Part shown: positions 1 to 9,211 of the stretch, in pieces
Position numbering within the stretch: position 1 is the first letter of the stretch
How the letters are laid out: each line of letters starts with the position of its first letter
NCBI GenBank assembly: GCA_937943045.1
Contig: CALEBN010000028.1
Location: forward strand, 1 to 32,422
DNA length: 32,422 nt
DNA from: an uncultured Collinsella sp.
GTDB taxonomy: Bacteria; Actinomycetota; Coriobacteriia; Coriobacteriales; Coriobacteriaceae
Reading direction: 5' to 3'
Translations under genes and position numbers: made by a program
The notes under the pieces: model-generated
What the model was told of the DNA's origin: nothing
The model's database searches: none
Seen by the model: the letters and a program-made list of their open reading frames with translations, nothing else

Positions 1-50
1 AGCGGTCGGCGGGGCCATTGTGGCTCTTGACAGCGGATTGGGTCATATGA

Positions 51-193
51 GCGAAAGCCCGCCAGAGCGAGCAAGGTGCCTTGAAGCGAGGCGGCATTGA
101 CCTTCTGGTCATGCCGCCGAAGCTGAAAGGCAGATTGCCGCTCTGGCGGGCTTGCAGCGTCGGCCGGTCCGCCGTTCGGCAGAACGGCGTAAC
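51..193. repeat. Structured ~145-nt element, copy 1 (putative ncRNA or 3'-UTR element)
   Basis: Read on the plus strand this folds into one long interrupted hairpin. P1 is 56-68 paired with 140-152 (13 bp, perfect). P2 is 78-82 with 127-131 (GCCTT/AAGGC). P3 is 90-96 with 112-118, then one bulged T, then a GACC-TTCT-GGTC tip at 99-110. The internal loops are purine-rich on this strand (GAAGCGA, GAAGCTGA). A second hairpin, 170-176 with 183-189, follows and ends 4 nt before the hspR stop codon. Two further copies lie at 19571-19716 and 23430-23576 with identical spacing. No promoter was found on either strand, so the transcribed strand is undecided. On the minus strand the P1 stem is followed by TTTCGCT, a weak terminator-like tail. 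Confidence 0.8.
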
Positions 194-610
194 CTACAGA
201 TCCCCGCCTGCGCCCAAAAGTTTGCGCATGACCTGTTCGGGGTTAACTGAGCCGTCGCGCGGGGCCAGGGCGGTGATCTTCTTCTGCATCTTGTACTCGT
301 GCAGCTCGTCCTCGAGCTGGCGCACGCGAGCACGGAGTTTTTCGTTCTCGCGCTCGCGCTCCTCGGCACGCTCTTTCATATCGAGGATGCGCACCACGCC
401 GGCAAGGTTGATGCCCTCGTCGGTCAGCTGGTTGATGAGCTCCAAGCGCTCGATATCGGCACGCGAATACAGGCGCGTGTTGCCGCCCGAGCGCTGGGGG
501 TTCACCAGGCCCTTGGACTCGTAGACGCGCAGAGTCTGCGGATGCATGCCGGTCAGCTCGGCCGCCACGCTGATCATGTACAGCGGTTTGTTCCTATTGT
601 CCTCGGCCAT
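194..610 (-). CDS. hspR: MerR-family heat-shock repressor HspR
   Basis: This 138-residue regulator carries an N-terminal MerR-type helix-turn-helix at about residues 10-75, with the family signature HPQTLRVYESKGLVNPQR and then NTRLYSRADIERL. A coiled coil rich in Glu and Arg follows at about residues 76-110. Length and position, as last gene of the dnaK-grpE-dnaJ operon, match actinobacterial HspR, which represses its own operon with DnaK as corepressor. The start at 610 begins MAEDNRNKP and has an AGG-containing upstream region. No exact HAIR operator (CTTGAGT-N7-ACTCAAG) was found upstream of dnaK, so the operator here is unassigned. The stop codon abuts the structured repeat at 51-193. Confidence 0.9.
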   Translation of the reverse strand: MAEDNRNKPLYMISVAAELTGMHPQTLRVYESKGLVNPQRSGGNTRLYSRADIERLELINQLTDEGINLAGVVRILDMKERAEERERENEKLRARVRQLEDELHEYKMQKKITALAPRDGSVNPEQVMRKLLGAGGDL

Positions 611-682
611 GCTACCTGACCCCTTTCCGTCTCGTTATCGTCCATCATAAGCCCGCGGGCGTGGTCGTGCGCCGCGACCGCC

Positions 683-1648
683 CTAGTACGTCGCCTTGTA
701 ACGATTGACCTTCTCGCGATAGTCGCGCGTGTCGGCCTCGCGCAGCTTGGTCATGGCATCGCGCTCGTCATCAGACAGGTTCGTGGGAACCTGCACCTTG
801 ATCTCGACGAGCAGCGCGCCCGTACGGCCACGGTGCTTAACGTCGGGCGCGCCCATCTCCTTAAAGCGGAACTTCTTGCCTGTCTGGGTACCCGCGGGCA
901 CCTTCAGACGAACCGTCGCACCGCCGGGCGTCGGCACGTCCACCGTACAGCCGAGCGCCGCCTCATAGACCGAGACCGGTACCTCCATGGTCACGTCGGC
1001 ACCTTTACGCTTAAACAGCGGGTGCTCCTCCACGTGCGTGGTCACGACCAGGTCGCCGCGCTCACCGCCGGCAACGCCATACTCGCCGCGACGCTTGTAG
1101 CGCAGTTTGCCGCCGTCGACCGCACCCGCGGGCACCGAGACCGTAATGGTCTGTTGCTCGCCTGTCGAGGGAATGCGGTAGGTGACCTTGTGCGTCACGC
1201 CGCGAAACGCGTCCTCGGCCGTCACATCGACGGTCAGCGACAGGTCGCCGCCCTTGCGAGCGCGGCTGCGACCCGCACCCGCACCGGCAGCGCCCGCAGC
1301 CCCGGCGAAGCCCGAGCCCCAATCGCTGCCCCAGGCGCCGTTGCCGCTAAAGATGCTGTCGAAGATATCGCCCCAGCCGCTGGCGCCCGCACCGGCACCG
1401 TAGCCGCCGCCATACGCGCCGCCCGCGCCCGGCATGCCGCCAAACATGAGCATCTGGTCGTACTCTTTGCGCTTCTTCTCGTCCGAAAGCGTCTCGTAGG
1501 CCTCGCTGATCTCCTTAAACTTGGCCTCGTCGCCGCCGGCATCGGGGTGATATTTTTGCGCGAGCTTGCGAAACGCACTCTTAATCTCTTTGTCGGAGGC
1601 GCTCTTGGATACGCCCAGGATGTCATAGAAGGTTTTGCCTGCAGCCAT
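683..1648 (-). CDS. dnaJ: DnaJ-family co-chaperone without zinc finger (CbpA/DnaJ2 type)
   Basis: This 321-residue J-protein stimulates the DnaK ATPase. The J domain spans about residues 5-70 and contains the essential HPD tripeptide (QKYHPDAGG). A Gly/Phe/Ala-rich linker follows at about 70-130. Two beta-sandwich substrate-binding domains then run from about 135 to the C terminus (DLSLTVDVTAEDAFRG, then GDLVVTTHVEEHPLFKRKGAD). The four CxxCxGxG zinc-binding repeats of class A DnaJ are absent, making this a class B (CbpA-like) protein although it sits in the dnaK operon. It lies between grpE and hspR. A GC-rich hairpin at 1722-1751 separates it from grpE. AGGAGAGG precedes the ATG. Confidence 0.9.
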   Translation of the reverse strand: MAAGKTFYDILGVSKSASDKEIKSAFRKLAQKYHPDAGGDEAKFKEISEAYETLSDEKKRKEYDQMLMFGGMPGAGGAYGGGYGAGAGASGWGDIFDSIFSGNGAWGSDWGSGFAGAAGAAGAGAGRSRARKGGDLSLTVDVTAEDAFRGVTHKVTYRIPSTGEQQTITVSVPAGAVDGGKLRYKRRGEYGVAGGERGDLVVTTHVEEHPLFKRKGADVTMEVPVSVYEAALGCTVDVPTPGGATVRLKVPAGTQTGKKFRFKEMGAPDVKHRGRTGALLVEIKVQVPTNLSDDERDAMTKLREADTRDYREKVNRYKATY

Positions 1649-1721
1649 CGTAGCTCCTCTCCTGTTATATCCGCCGCCCCTGCGGACGGCGGCTCATACT
1701 GTCATATGGCACTAGGCCAGA

Positions 1722-1751
1722 AAGGGCCCCGGGTGTTGCCCCGGGGCCCTT
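1722..1751 (-). terminator. Intercistronic hairpin between grpE and dnaJ
   Basis: A perfect 12-bp inverted repeat (AAGGGCCCCGGG and its complement) with a 6-nt loop lies 6 nt after the grpE stop. On the minus strand it is followed only by TTTCT, so it may terminate part of the transcripts or protect the dnaK-grpE message, lowering dnaJ-hspR expression. A smaller hairpin (CCGCCG/CGGCGG, 1671-1692) sits in the dnaJ leader. Confidence 0.6.
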
Positions 1752-1756
1752 CTCAA

Positions 1757-2599
1757 TTACTCCTCGGTGCTCTCGGCTGTATCGGCCGTAGCATCCTCGG
1801 GCGCCGCTTCGGGCTCCGGTGCGGGGCGCTTCTCGCCACCGTAGGTCACCGTCACCATCGCGGAACGCAGAATGCGATCCGCCATGCGGTAGCCCTTCTG
1901 GTACACGTCGTTGACGGTCTCGTCATACTGCGATGCGTCCTCGACGCGACCCACAGCCTGGTGCTCGAGCGGATCGAACGCCTCGCCCTTGGGGTCGATG
2001 GGCTCAACGCCCTCGTGCGCAAACACGTCGAGCAGCTTGGCATGTACCGCGTCAACGCCATCGACGAACTGCTTAAAGTCGTCGGAAAGCTCTTGGCTGC
2101 GGGCATGGTCGATCGCGCGCTCGATATCGTCGATCACCGGCAACAGCGCGGTGACAAGCTTCTCGGTCGCGCGCTCGCGCTCGGCGATGCGCTCGTTGGC
2201 GGTGCGGCGACGGAAGTTCTCCCAGTCGGCCTGCAGACGAGCGGTTCGCTCGGTAGCGTCCTTCGCCTTGTCCTCGGCGGCCTTCTGGGCCTCTGCCGCA
2301 GCATCGAGCTCATTGCGCACGTCGGCAAGCTCCTTTTGGGCCTGCTCGAACTTGAGCTTAAAGTCGTTGTCGGCGGCTTCCTCACCGGCGCGGATAGCGG
2401 CTTCCACCATCTCGTCCTCGGTCATCGTCGCCTCCTTGTTGGAATCCTCTACCTGGTTCTCGGCAGCCTCGGCGGCCGGGGCCTCATTGACCTCGGTATC
2501 GTCTGCGGCCTCTACGGGAATCTTCACGTCCTTCTCCTCAGAGTCAACGGGGGCGGCGCCGGCGGCAGCCGCCTCCGTGCGAGCTTTACGGGCGGACAT
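1757..2599 (-). CDS. grpE: Nucleotide exchange factor GrpE
   Basis: GrpE releases ADP from DnaK. The protein has 280 residues, longer than the usual ~200 because of an acidic, Ala/Glu-rich N-terminal extension (about residues 1-75) and an acidic tail. A long coiled coil occupies about residues 80-145, including LQADWENFRRRTANERI. The C-terminal beta domain contains GVEPIDPKGEAFDPLEHQA and YQKGYRMADRILRSAMV, both family signatures. The ATG lies 2 nt after the dnaK stop codon and its ribosome-binding site (GAGGA) is inside the dnaK 3' end, indicating translational coupling. Confidence 0.96.
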   Translation of the reverse strand: MSARKARTEAAAAGAAPVDSEEKDVKIPVEAADDTEVNEAPAAEAAENQVEDSNKEATMTEDEMVEAAIRAGEEAADNDFKLKFEQAQKELADVRNELDAAAEAQKAAEDKAKDATERTARLQADWENFRRRTANERIAERERATEKLVTALLPVIDDIERAIDHARSQELSDDFKQFVDGVDAVHAKLLDVFAHEGVEPIDPKGEAFDPLEHQAVGRVEDASQYDETVNDVYQKGYRMADRILRSAMVTVTYGGEKRPAPEPEAAPEDATADTAESTEE

Positions 2600-2601
2600 G
2601 A

Positions 2602-4494
<1,893 letters not shown>

Positions 4495-4521
4495 TAGAAA
4501 TTCCCTCTCTCTTGTGCGTTC

Positions 4522-4551
4522 GCGCCGCCTCGACGGTCTTTCGCGCGGCGC
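4522..4551 (-). other. Hairpin in the dnaK leader
   Basis: A 7-bp inverted repeat (GCGCCGC at 4522-4528, GCGGCGC at 4545-4551) lies about 30 nt upstream of the dnaK start codon, inside the presumed 5' untranslated region. A role in message stability or heat-responsive folding is only a guess. Confidence 0.4.
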
Positions 4552-4573
4552 TTCGGCTTGTCTTTCAGGATGT

Positions 4574-4635
4574 AGTGTATCCCCTTATGGGCCGGAATAT
4601 ACAAAATCTAAGTCAATTCATATAAGATTTCTTAT
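4574..4635 (-). promoter_or_regulatory. Probable dnaK operon promoter and operator region
   Basis: Reading the minus strand, TTGTAT (4599-4604) and TACACT (4574-4579) form a weak -35/-10 pair with a 19-nt spacer. Just upstream are TTGACT (4611-4616) and a perfect ATAAGA-TT-TCTTAT palindrome (4622-4635), a possible repressor site. Neither CIRCE nor an exact HAIR element is present. Confidence 0.35.
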
Positions 4636-4914
4636 CTCTGAGAGTTTAGGTTCTTAAATGCGCAGGTAGATGCGCTGATTGAGTTCTCGGCAAATCTATC
4701 GAGATCTATGTAGAGTTGACTGAGGTGTGAGCCTGAAACTGTGTCCCGTTTTGGACGTGGATTACGGGATGCGGTTTCCGCAAGCACGCTCAATCGCCCT
4801 ATATTACGAGTCAGCTTTAGCTAACATTTACGCAGCTCACCGGCCCCACCTGCGCGTTTTTTAGTAAACCTTGGCATACTCGGCGAACGGTATGAAGATG
4901 CCGGCCAGAGGGTA
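4636..4914. other. Divergent intergenic region without a recognisable gene
   Basis: This AT-richer stretch separates dnaK from the ferredoxin. It holds a short GCGG-TTT-CCGC hairpin near 4771. A weak CGCAG/CTGCG stem, followed by TTTTTT at about 4857-4862, could terminate an unseen small plus-strand transcript. No supported ORF or RNA family was recognised. Confidence 0.4.
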
Positions 4915-4942
4915 TTGCAAACGGTCGCTCCCGTGGTATGTT
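4915..4942 (+). promoter_or_regulatory. Probable ferredoxin promoter
   Basis: TTGCAA (4915-4920) and TATGTT (4937-4942) are separated by 16 nt, placing transcription start about 55 nt before the ferredoxin ATG. Confidence 0.5.
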
Positions 4943-5003
4943 TTTGCCCGAATCAAACCGGCGCGCATCGTCTGTAGCGTCGGTCAACAGAGAGGAAACT
5001 ACC

Positions 5004-5189
5004 ATGGCTCATCCCGTAATTGATGCCGACGAGTGCATCGCTTGTGGCGTTTGCGTCGACACCTGCCCCGCTGGCGTTCTGGAGCTCCAGGACGTCGCTA
5101 CCGTCGCTGACGAGGACTCCTGCGTCGCCTGTGGCGCTTGCCAGGACGCTTGCCCCGCTGGCGCGATCACCGAGATCGTCGAGGAGTAA
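5004..5189 (+). CDS. 2x[4Fe-4S] ferredoxin
   Basis: This 61-residue cytoplasmic electron carrier has two clostridial-type cluster motifs, CIACGVCVDTCP and CVACGACQDACP, in a symmetric duplicated fold. It would carry low-potential electrons for anaerobic oxidoreductases such as hydrogenase or pyruvate:ferredoxin oxidoreductase. The start at 5004 (MAHPVIDADE) is chosen because AGAGGAA lies 6 nt upstream and the motif spacing fits; an in-frame upstream ATG at 4938 overlaps the promoter. The gene has its own promoter and a very strong terminator, so it is monocistronic. Confidence 0.95.
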   Translation: MAHPVIDADECIACGVCVDTCPAGVLELQDVATVADEDSCVACGACQDACPAGAITEIVEE

Positions 5190-5228
5190 CAACTCCCCAC
5201 TTGCACACTCAAAAGTACACCGTGCACA

Positions 5229-5266
5229 AAAAGGAGGCCTCCGCATCGCCGCGGAGGCCTCCTTTT
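5229..5266. terminator. Bidirectional rho-independent terminator
   Basis: A perfect 16-bp inverted repeat (AAAAGGAGGCCTCCGC, 5229-5244, with its complement at 5251-5266) has a 6-nt loop. It has A4 on the left and T4 on the right. It therefore serves both the ferredoxin (plus) and the nad operon (minus), which converge here. Confidence 0.9.
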
Positions 5267-5279
5267 GCATTCGTCGTTA

Positions 5280-5825
5280 CTAGGACAGGTCGTCTTCGTA
5301 GGGCATCAGGTCTGCCAGATAGCCCTTCTCCTTGAGTATGGCCTCGATCTCGTCGAGAGTCTGCTCGTCCTCCGCCGCGATGCGATGGAAGTGATAGCCG
5401 CTCGTCACCGTTAGTAGCGGGAAACTCTTGCCGCTCTCGATATCGTGCAGGTAGCGCTCAACATCGCGACGATTGCGGATGTCCAGGTCGGCCGTGATCT
5501 TACCGTACACGCGGTGATTGACGATCACGTTGAGCACGGCGCCTCCGGCGTCGACGATACTCGTGAGCTCATCGCCCGCCTGCTCCACGCCGTGGCGAAC
5601 CTTGACCAGGCGCGTGGGCACAGCGGGGCTGCTGGGGGCCTCCTGCAGCACGTAGCCGCGGTTGGTCGCCACGATATCGTGCCCATCGGCGCGCAGCAGG
5701 GCGATGTCTTGCACGACAATCTGGCGGCTCACGCCCACCTCACGAGCAAGCGCACTGCCCGAGACGGGGTCTTTGGCTCGCTCGAGCACGCCCATGATGG
5801 CACGGCGACGCTCGCGGGCGTCCAT
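5280..5825 (-). CDS. niaR: NAD biosynthesis repressor NiaR (3H domain)
   Basis: This 181-residue transcription factor has an N-terminal HTH_11 winged helix (about residues 5-60, SGSALAREVGVSRQIVVQDI). A C-terminal 3H domain is named for its three conserved His segments, seen here as KVRHGVEQAG, VNHRVYG and SGYHFHRI. In Gram-positive bacteria and Thermotoga NiaR senses nicotinic acid and represses NAD synthesis and niacin uptake genes. It is the last gene of nadA-nadB-nadC-niaR, and its ATG overlaps the nadC stop by one base (TAATG). It probably acts on the palindrome at 9189-9232, which would make it autoregulated; that is inference. Confidence 0.93.
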   Translation of the reverse strand: MDARERRRAIMGVLERAKDPVSGSALAREVGVSRQIVVQDIALLRADGHDIVATNRGYVLQEAPSSPAVPTRLVKVRHGVEQAGDELTSIVDAGGAVLNVIVNHRVYGKITADLDIRNRRDVERYLHDIESGKSFPLLTVTSGYHFHRIAAEDEQTLDEIEAILKEKGYLADLMPYEDDLS

Positions 5826-6685
5826 TATTTACCGTCCAGCAGACGCAGGTGCTTAAGCGAGAGGTCGAGAATCGGCGCAGAGTGCGTCAATGCCCCCGAG
5901 CTAATAAAGTCAACGCCCAGGTCGGCGAGCGCGCGGATATTGCTGGCGTCCACGTTGCCCGAGCACTCGGTCTTGGCGCGACCGGCGATAAGCTCAATCG
6001 CGGCAGCCATGTCGTCGTGGGTCATGTTGTCGAGCATGATGATGTCGGCACCGGCCTCCACGGCCTCGCGTACCATGTCCAGGTTCTCGCACTCGATCTC
6101 GACCGTCGCGGTAAACGACGCATGGGCGCGCGCCATCTCAATCGCGCGTGCCACGCCACCGGCGGCGTCGATGTGGTTGTCCTTGAGCATGACAGCCGTC
6201 GACAGGTTATAGCGGTGGTTGCTGCCACCGCCGATCTCGACCGCGGCCTTCTCAAAGACGCGCATGCCCGGCGTGGTCTTGCGTGTGTCGACGAGCACGG
6301 TCTTGGTGTCCTCGAGCGCAGCTGCCATCCGATGCGTGTAAGTAGCGATGCCGCTCATGCGCTGCAGGTAGTTGAGCGCCACGCGCTCGCCCGAAAGCAG
6401 TACGCGCGCGTCGCCGCGCACTTGGCCCACGTGGTCGCCGGCGTGCACCTCATCGCCATCGACGACATCAAACAGCACCGAGCTCTGCGGATCCAGCAAC
6501 TCAAAGGTGCGAGCGAACACGTCCAGGCCGGCGATGATGCCATCGGCCTTGGCGATGAGCTCCACCGTGGCGGGACGCGCCGTGGGGCACACGCTCGCCG
6601 TGCTCACGTCCTCAAACGTAATATCCTCGCGCAGGGCCTGCAGGATCAGATCATCGACGACGAGCTTCATGGTAATGGGATTCAT
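5825..6685 (-). CDS. nadC: Nicotinate-nucleotide pyrophosphorylase (quinolinate phosphoribosyltransferase)
   Basis: NadC converts quinolinate and PRPP to nicotinate mononucleotide, CO2 and PPi, the step after NadA. The protein has 286 residues, normal for the family. Signatures include VDTRKTTPGMRVFEKAAV, the substrate-binding GGGSNHRYNLS segment, VMLKDNHI, and late barrel strands IEIECENLDMV and ADIIMLDNM. It starts 3 nt after nadB ends and overlaps niaR by one base, so it is part of a tightly coupled operon. Confidence 0.97.
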   Translation of the reverse strand: MNPITMKLVVDDLILQALREDITFEDVSTASVCPTARPATVELIAKADGIIAGLDVFARTFELLDPQSSVLFDVVDGDEVHAGDHVGQVRGDARVLLSGERVALNYLQRMSGIATYTHRMAAALEDTKTVLVDTRKTTPGMRVFEKAAVEIGGGSNHRYNLSTAVMLKDNHIDAAGGVARAIEMARAHASFTATVEIECENLDMVREAVEAGADIIMLDNMTHDDMAAAIELIAGRAKTECSGNVDASNIRALADLGVDFISSGALTHSAPILDLSLKHLRLLDGK

Positions 6686-6688
6686 GGT

Positions 6689-8065
6689 CTACTCCTCCAC
6701 GGCCTGCGTGCCGGCGGCACGGGCCAAATCATCGATTGCCAGGGTGTCGGCGCTCAGGGCGCGATGACGGCCATCGAGCGCGGGATCGCCCGCCTGCTCT
6801 ACGACCAGTGACTCGCCGGTACGCATGTACCACGCGGCGCGGCGACCCCAGACCAGTGCCTCGAGCAGGCTGTTTGATGCAAGGCGGTTCTTGCCGTGAA
6901 CGCCGTTGCAGGCCGTCTCGCCCGCGGCGTAGAGCTCGGGCATCGAAGTGCGGCCGTCCTTGTCGACCCACACGCCGCCCATAAAGTAGTGCTGCGTGGG
7001 CGTAACGGGAATGGGCTCGTCCAGGATGTCGCGGCCGTCCTCCAGGCAGCGTGCGCGGATGTTGGCGAAGTGCCCGGTCACCACGTCGCGCTCGACGGGG
7101 GCAAAGCTCAGCCACTCGTGCTCGGTGCCGTCCTGCTTCATCTGCTCGCGAATGGCGGCGGCGACCACATCGCGCGGCTGGAGCTCATCGGTAAAGCGCT
7201 CGCCGGCGGCGTTGAGCAAAATCGCGCCCTCGCCGCGGCAGCTCTCGCTGATCAGGAAGGTACGGCCCGGCTGCGGCGAGAACAGCCCCGTGGGGTGAAT
7301 CTGCACGTAGTCCAGGTGCTCCATCTTAATGCCATGCTCCTGAGCGATGTAGCAGGCATCGCCCGTGAGCTGCGGGTAGTTGGTCGAATGGTCGTATACG
7401 CCGCCGATGCCGCCCGTCGCCCACAGCGTGTGGCGGGCATGGATCTTAAACGGCTCGCCGGCATGCACGCCCTCGGCGGCATTTGCCAGTTCGTCGGCGG
7501 GACGAACCGAGTTGTCCTCGTCCACGGGAACGGCAACGACGCCGGTGCACACCGTGGCGCCGTCACGCTCGCCCGTCAGGATGTCGGTCATGGCCACGTG
7601 CTCCAAAATCTGCACGTTATCCAGCTTGCGAACGGCCTGGAGCAGCTTGGTTGTGATCTCCTTGCCCGTAATGTCGGCATGGAAGGCAATGCGCGGGCGG
7701 CTGTGCGCGCCCTCGCGGGTAAAGTCGAGGCTGCCGTCGGCCTTGCGCTCAAAGTCCACGCCCATGGCCAGCAGGTCGTTAATAACCGAGCGGCTCGAGC
7801 GGATCATGATGTCGACGCTCTCGCGGCGGTTCTCGTAGTGGCCGGCGTGCATGGTGTCCTCAAAGAAGGCATCGTAGTCCGAGCCTTCGGGCAGTACGCA
7901 GATGCCGCCCTGCGCGAGCATCGAGTCGCACTCATCGATAGCGCCCTTGGAGAGCATGGTCACGCGCGTGCTCATCGGCAGATTGAGGGCCGCGTACAGG
8001 CCCGCCACGCCACAGCCGGCAATGACGACGTCGCACTCCATGTCGGGGTATTGTTTGGTTTCCAC
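6689..8065 (-). CDS. nadB: L-aspartate oxidase (short form)
   Basis: NadB oxidises L-aspartate to iminoaspartate with FAD, supplying NadA. The FAD-binding DVVIAGCGVAGLYAALN segment is at the N terminus, followed by CDSMLAQGGI. Catalytic-domain motifs include HARHTLWATGGIGGVYDHST, QIHPTGLFSPQPG and LISESCRGEGAILLN. The start is read as GTG at 8065 (VETKQYPDMECD), giving 458 residues, because GGGAGAGG lies 6 nt upstream; the in-frame ATG at 8041 lacks such a site, and longer forms would run into nadA. The C-terminal helical domain of ~540-residue proteobacterial NadB is largely missing, as in short clostridial-type forms. Confidence 0.93.
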   Translation of the reverse strand: METKQYPDMECDVVIAGCGVAGLYAALNLPMSTRVTMLSKGAIDECDSMLAQGGICVLPEGSDYDAFFEDTMHAGHYENRRESVDIMIRSSRSVINDLLAMGVDFERKADGSLDFTREGAHSRPRIAFHADITGKEITTKLLQAVRKLDNVQILEHVAMTDILTGERDGATVCTGVVAVPVDEDNSVRPADELANAAEGVHAGEPFKIHARHTLWATGGIGGVYDHSTNYPQLTGDACYIAQEHGIKMEHLDYVQIHPTGLFSPQPGRTFLISESCRGEGAILLNAAGERFTDELQPRDVVAAAIREQMKQDGTEHEWLSFAPVERDVVTGHFANIRARCLEDGRDILDEPIPVTPTQHYFMGGVWVDKDGRTSMPELYAAGETACNGVHGKNRLASNSLLEALVWGRRAAWYMRTGESLVVEQAGDPALDGRHRALSADTLAIDDLARAAGTQAVEE

Positions 8066-8085
8066 AGGAATCCTCTCCCTTGTAA

Positions 8086-8116
8086 TGTGACATAAGGGAC
8101 TGCCCCTCATGTCACA
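8086..8116. repeat. Hairpin between nadA and nadB (GGGAC-type palindrome)
   Basis: TGTGACATAAGGG (8086-8098) pairs with CCCTCATGTCACA (8104-8116), 12 of 13 bp, around a 5-nt loop. There is no T-run on the minus strand, so it is not an obvious terminator. It lies inside the nad operon, 6 nt after the nadA stop, and resembles other GGGAC/GTCCC palindromes in this window. Confidence 0.7.
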
Positions 8117-8121
8117 TCGTT

Positions 8122-9147
8122 CTAGCGCGCCGCGTACTCGAGCATGCGGTCGAGCGTAATTTTGGCCTGGTCGGCCGCCTCGTCCGACACGCCGATCTGT
8201 ACCTCGCCCTCGCCCGTCTCCAGGCATCGCACGAGCTTTTCGAGTGTGATGAGATCCATGTTGACGCAGGTGGGCTGCACCGCGGGAAAATAGAACTTTT
8301 TGCCGGTGCCCTCGCAGCGGCGCTCGAGCTCGTAGAGCACGCCGCGGACCGTCACGATGATGAACTCACTCGCGTCCGAATCCTCGGCGTACTTGATGAT
8401 GCCGGCGGTGGAGCCGATGTAGTCGGCCTCGGCAAGGACGTCGGCCTTGCATTCGGGGTGCGCCAGCACGAGCGCGTCGGGATGCGCCTCCTGCGCATCG
8501 ACGATCTGCTCGACGGTGATGATGTGATGGCGCGGGCAATAGCCATTGTTGAGGATGACGTGCTTTTGCGGCACCTGCTCGGCTACGAAGCGGCCCAGGT
8601 TTTGATCGGGGATGAACAGGACGTGCTGCTGCGGCAGCTCGGACACGATCTTGACGGCGTTGGAGCTGGTGACGCACACGTCGCTCCAGCTCTTGATCTC
8701 GACCGTCGAGTTGACGTAGCAGACCACGGCAAGGTCGTCGCCGTACTCGGCGCGCGCCGCATCGACCGTCTCGCGCTTGACCATGTGCGCCATGGGGCAG
8801 TCCGCGCCTGGCTCGGGCAGCAGCACGGTCTTGGTGGGGTTGAGCAGCTTGGCGCTCTCGCCCATAAACTCCACGCCGCACAGCACGATGGTCTGCTGCG
8901 GCAGGCTCTTGGCGAGCTTTGCCAGGTAGAAGCTGTCGCCGACGTAATCGGCAACGGCTTGGACCTCGGGCGCCACATAGTAGTGCGCCAGGATCACCGC
9001 GTCACGTTGGGTTTTTAGTTGCTGAATGGCCTCGACAAGCTCTGCGGGCACCAGTGCCGCGCGCTCCGTTGCCGTCGTTGCCGATGCTAGGCCGGCCGCA
9101 ATATCGCGCGCAAGCTCCGACGCATCCATGTTCGCGCTCTGTGCCAT
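8122..9147 (-). CDS. nadA: Quinolinate synthase NadA
   Basis: NadA condenses iminoaspartate with dihydroxyacetone phosphate to quinolinate using an oxygen-sensitive [4Fe-4S] cluster. The protein has 341 residues. The three expected cluster cysteines lie in VLCGVEFMGESAKLLNP, NNGYCPRHH and PTCVNMDLITLEKL. ILAHYYVAPEVQAVADYVGD is the N-terminal substrate segment. The ATG at 9147 (MAQSANMD) is preferred over the adjacent TTG at 9150, with GAGAGGGG just upstream. It is first in the nadABC-niaR operon, preceded by a promoter with a perfect palindrome in its spacer. Confidence 0.97.
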   Translation of the reverse strand: MAQSANMDASELARDIAAGLASATTATERAALVPAELVEAIQQLKTQRDAVILAHYYVAPEVQAVADYVGDSFYLAKLAKSLPQQTIVLCGVEFMGESAKLLNPTKTVLLPEPGADCPMAHMVKRETVDAARAEYGDDLAVVCYVNSTVEIKSWSDVCVTSSNAVKIVSELPQQHVLFIPDQNLGRFVAEQVPQKHVILNNGYCPRHHIITVEQIVDAQEAHPDALVLAHPECKADVLAEADYIGSTAGIIKYAEDSDASEFIIVTVRGVLYELERRCEGTGKKFYFPAVQPTCVNMDLITLEKLVRCLETGEGEVQIGVSDEAADQAKITLDRMLEYAAR

Positions 9148-9182
9148 CAAGGCCCCTCTCTTTTGGCGAATCTTGGGGCTTT

Positions 9183-9211
9183 AGTATGACACCTAGGTTT
9201 ACAGCTGACAA
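9183..9211 (-). promoter_or_regulatory. nad operon promoter
   Basis: On the minus strand TTGTCA (9206-9211) and CATACT (9183-9188) are separated by exactly 17 nt. The spacer and part of the -35 box are one arm of the 9189-9232 inverted repeat, so a bound repressor would block RNA polymerase. Confidence 0.7.

Noticed and set aside
1..46. Possible start of a minus-strand gene (ATG at 44-46, MTQSAVKSHN...) running off the window
   Set aside because: Only 15 codons are visible, there is no ribosome-binding site, and the residues do not resemble clpB, the expected next heat-shock gene.
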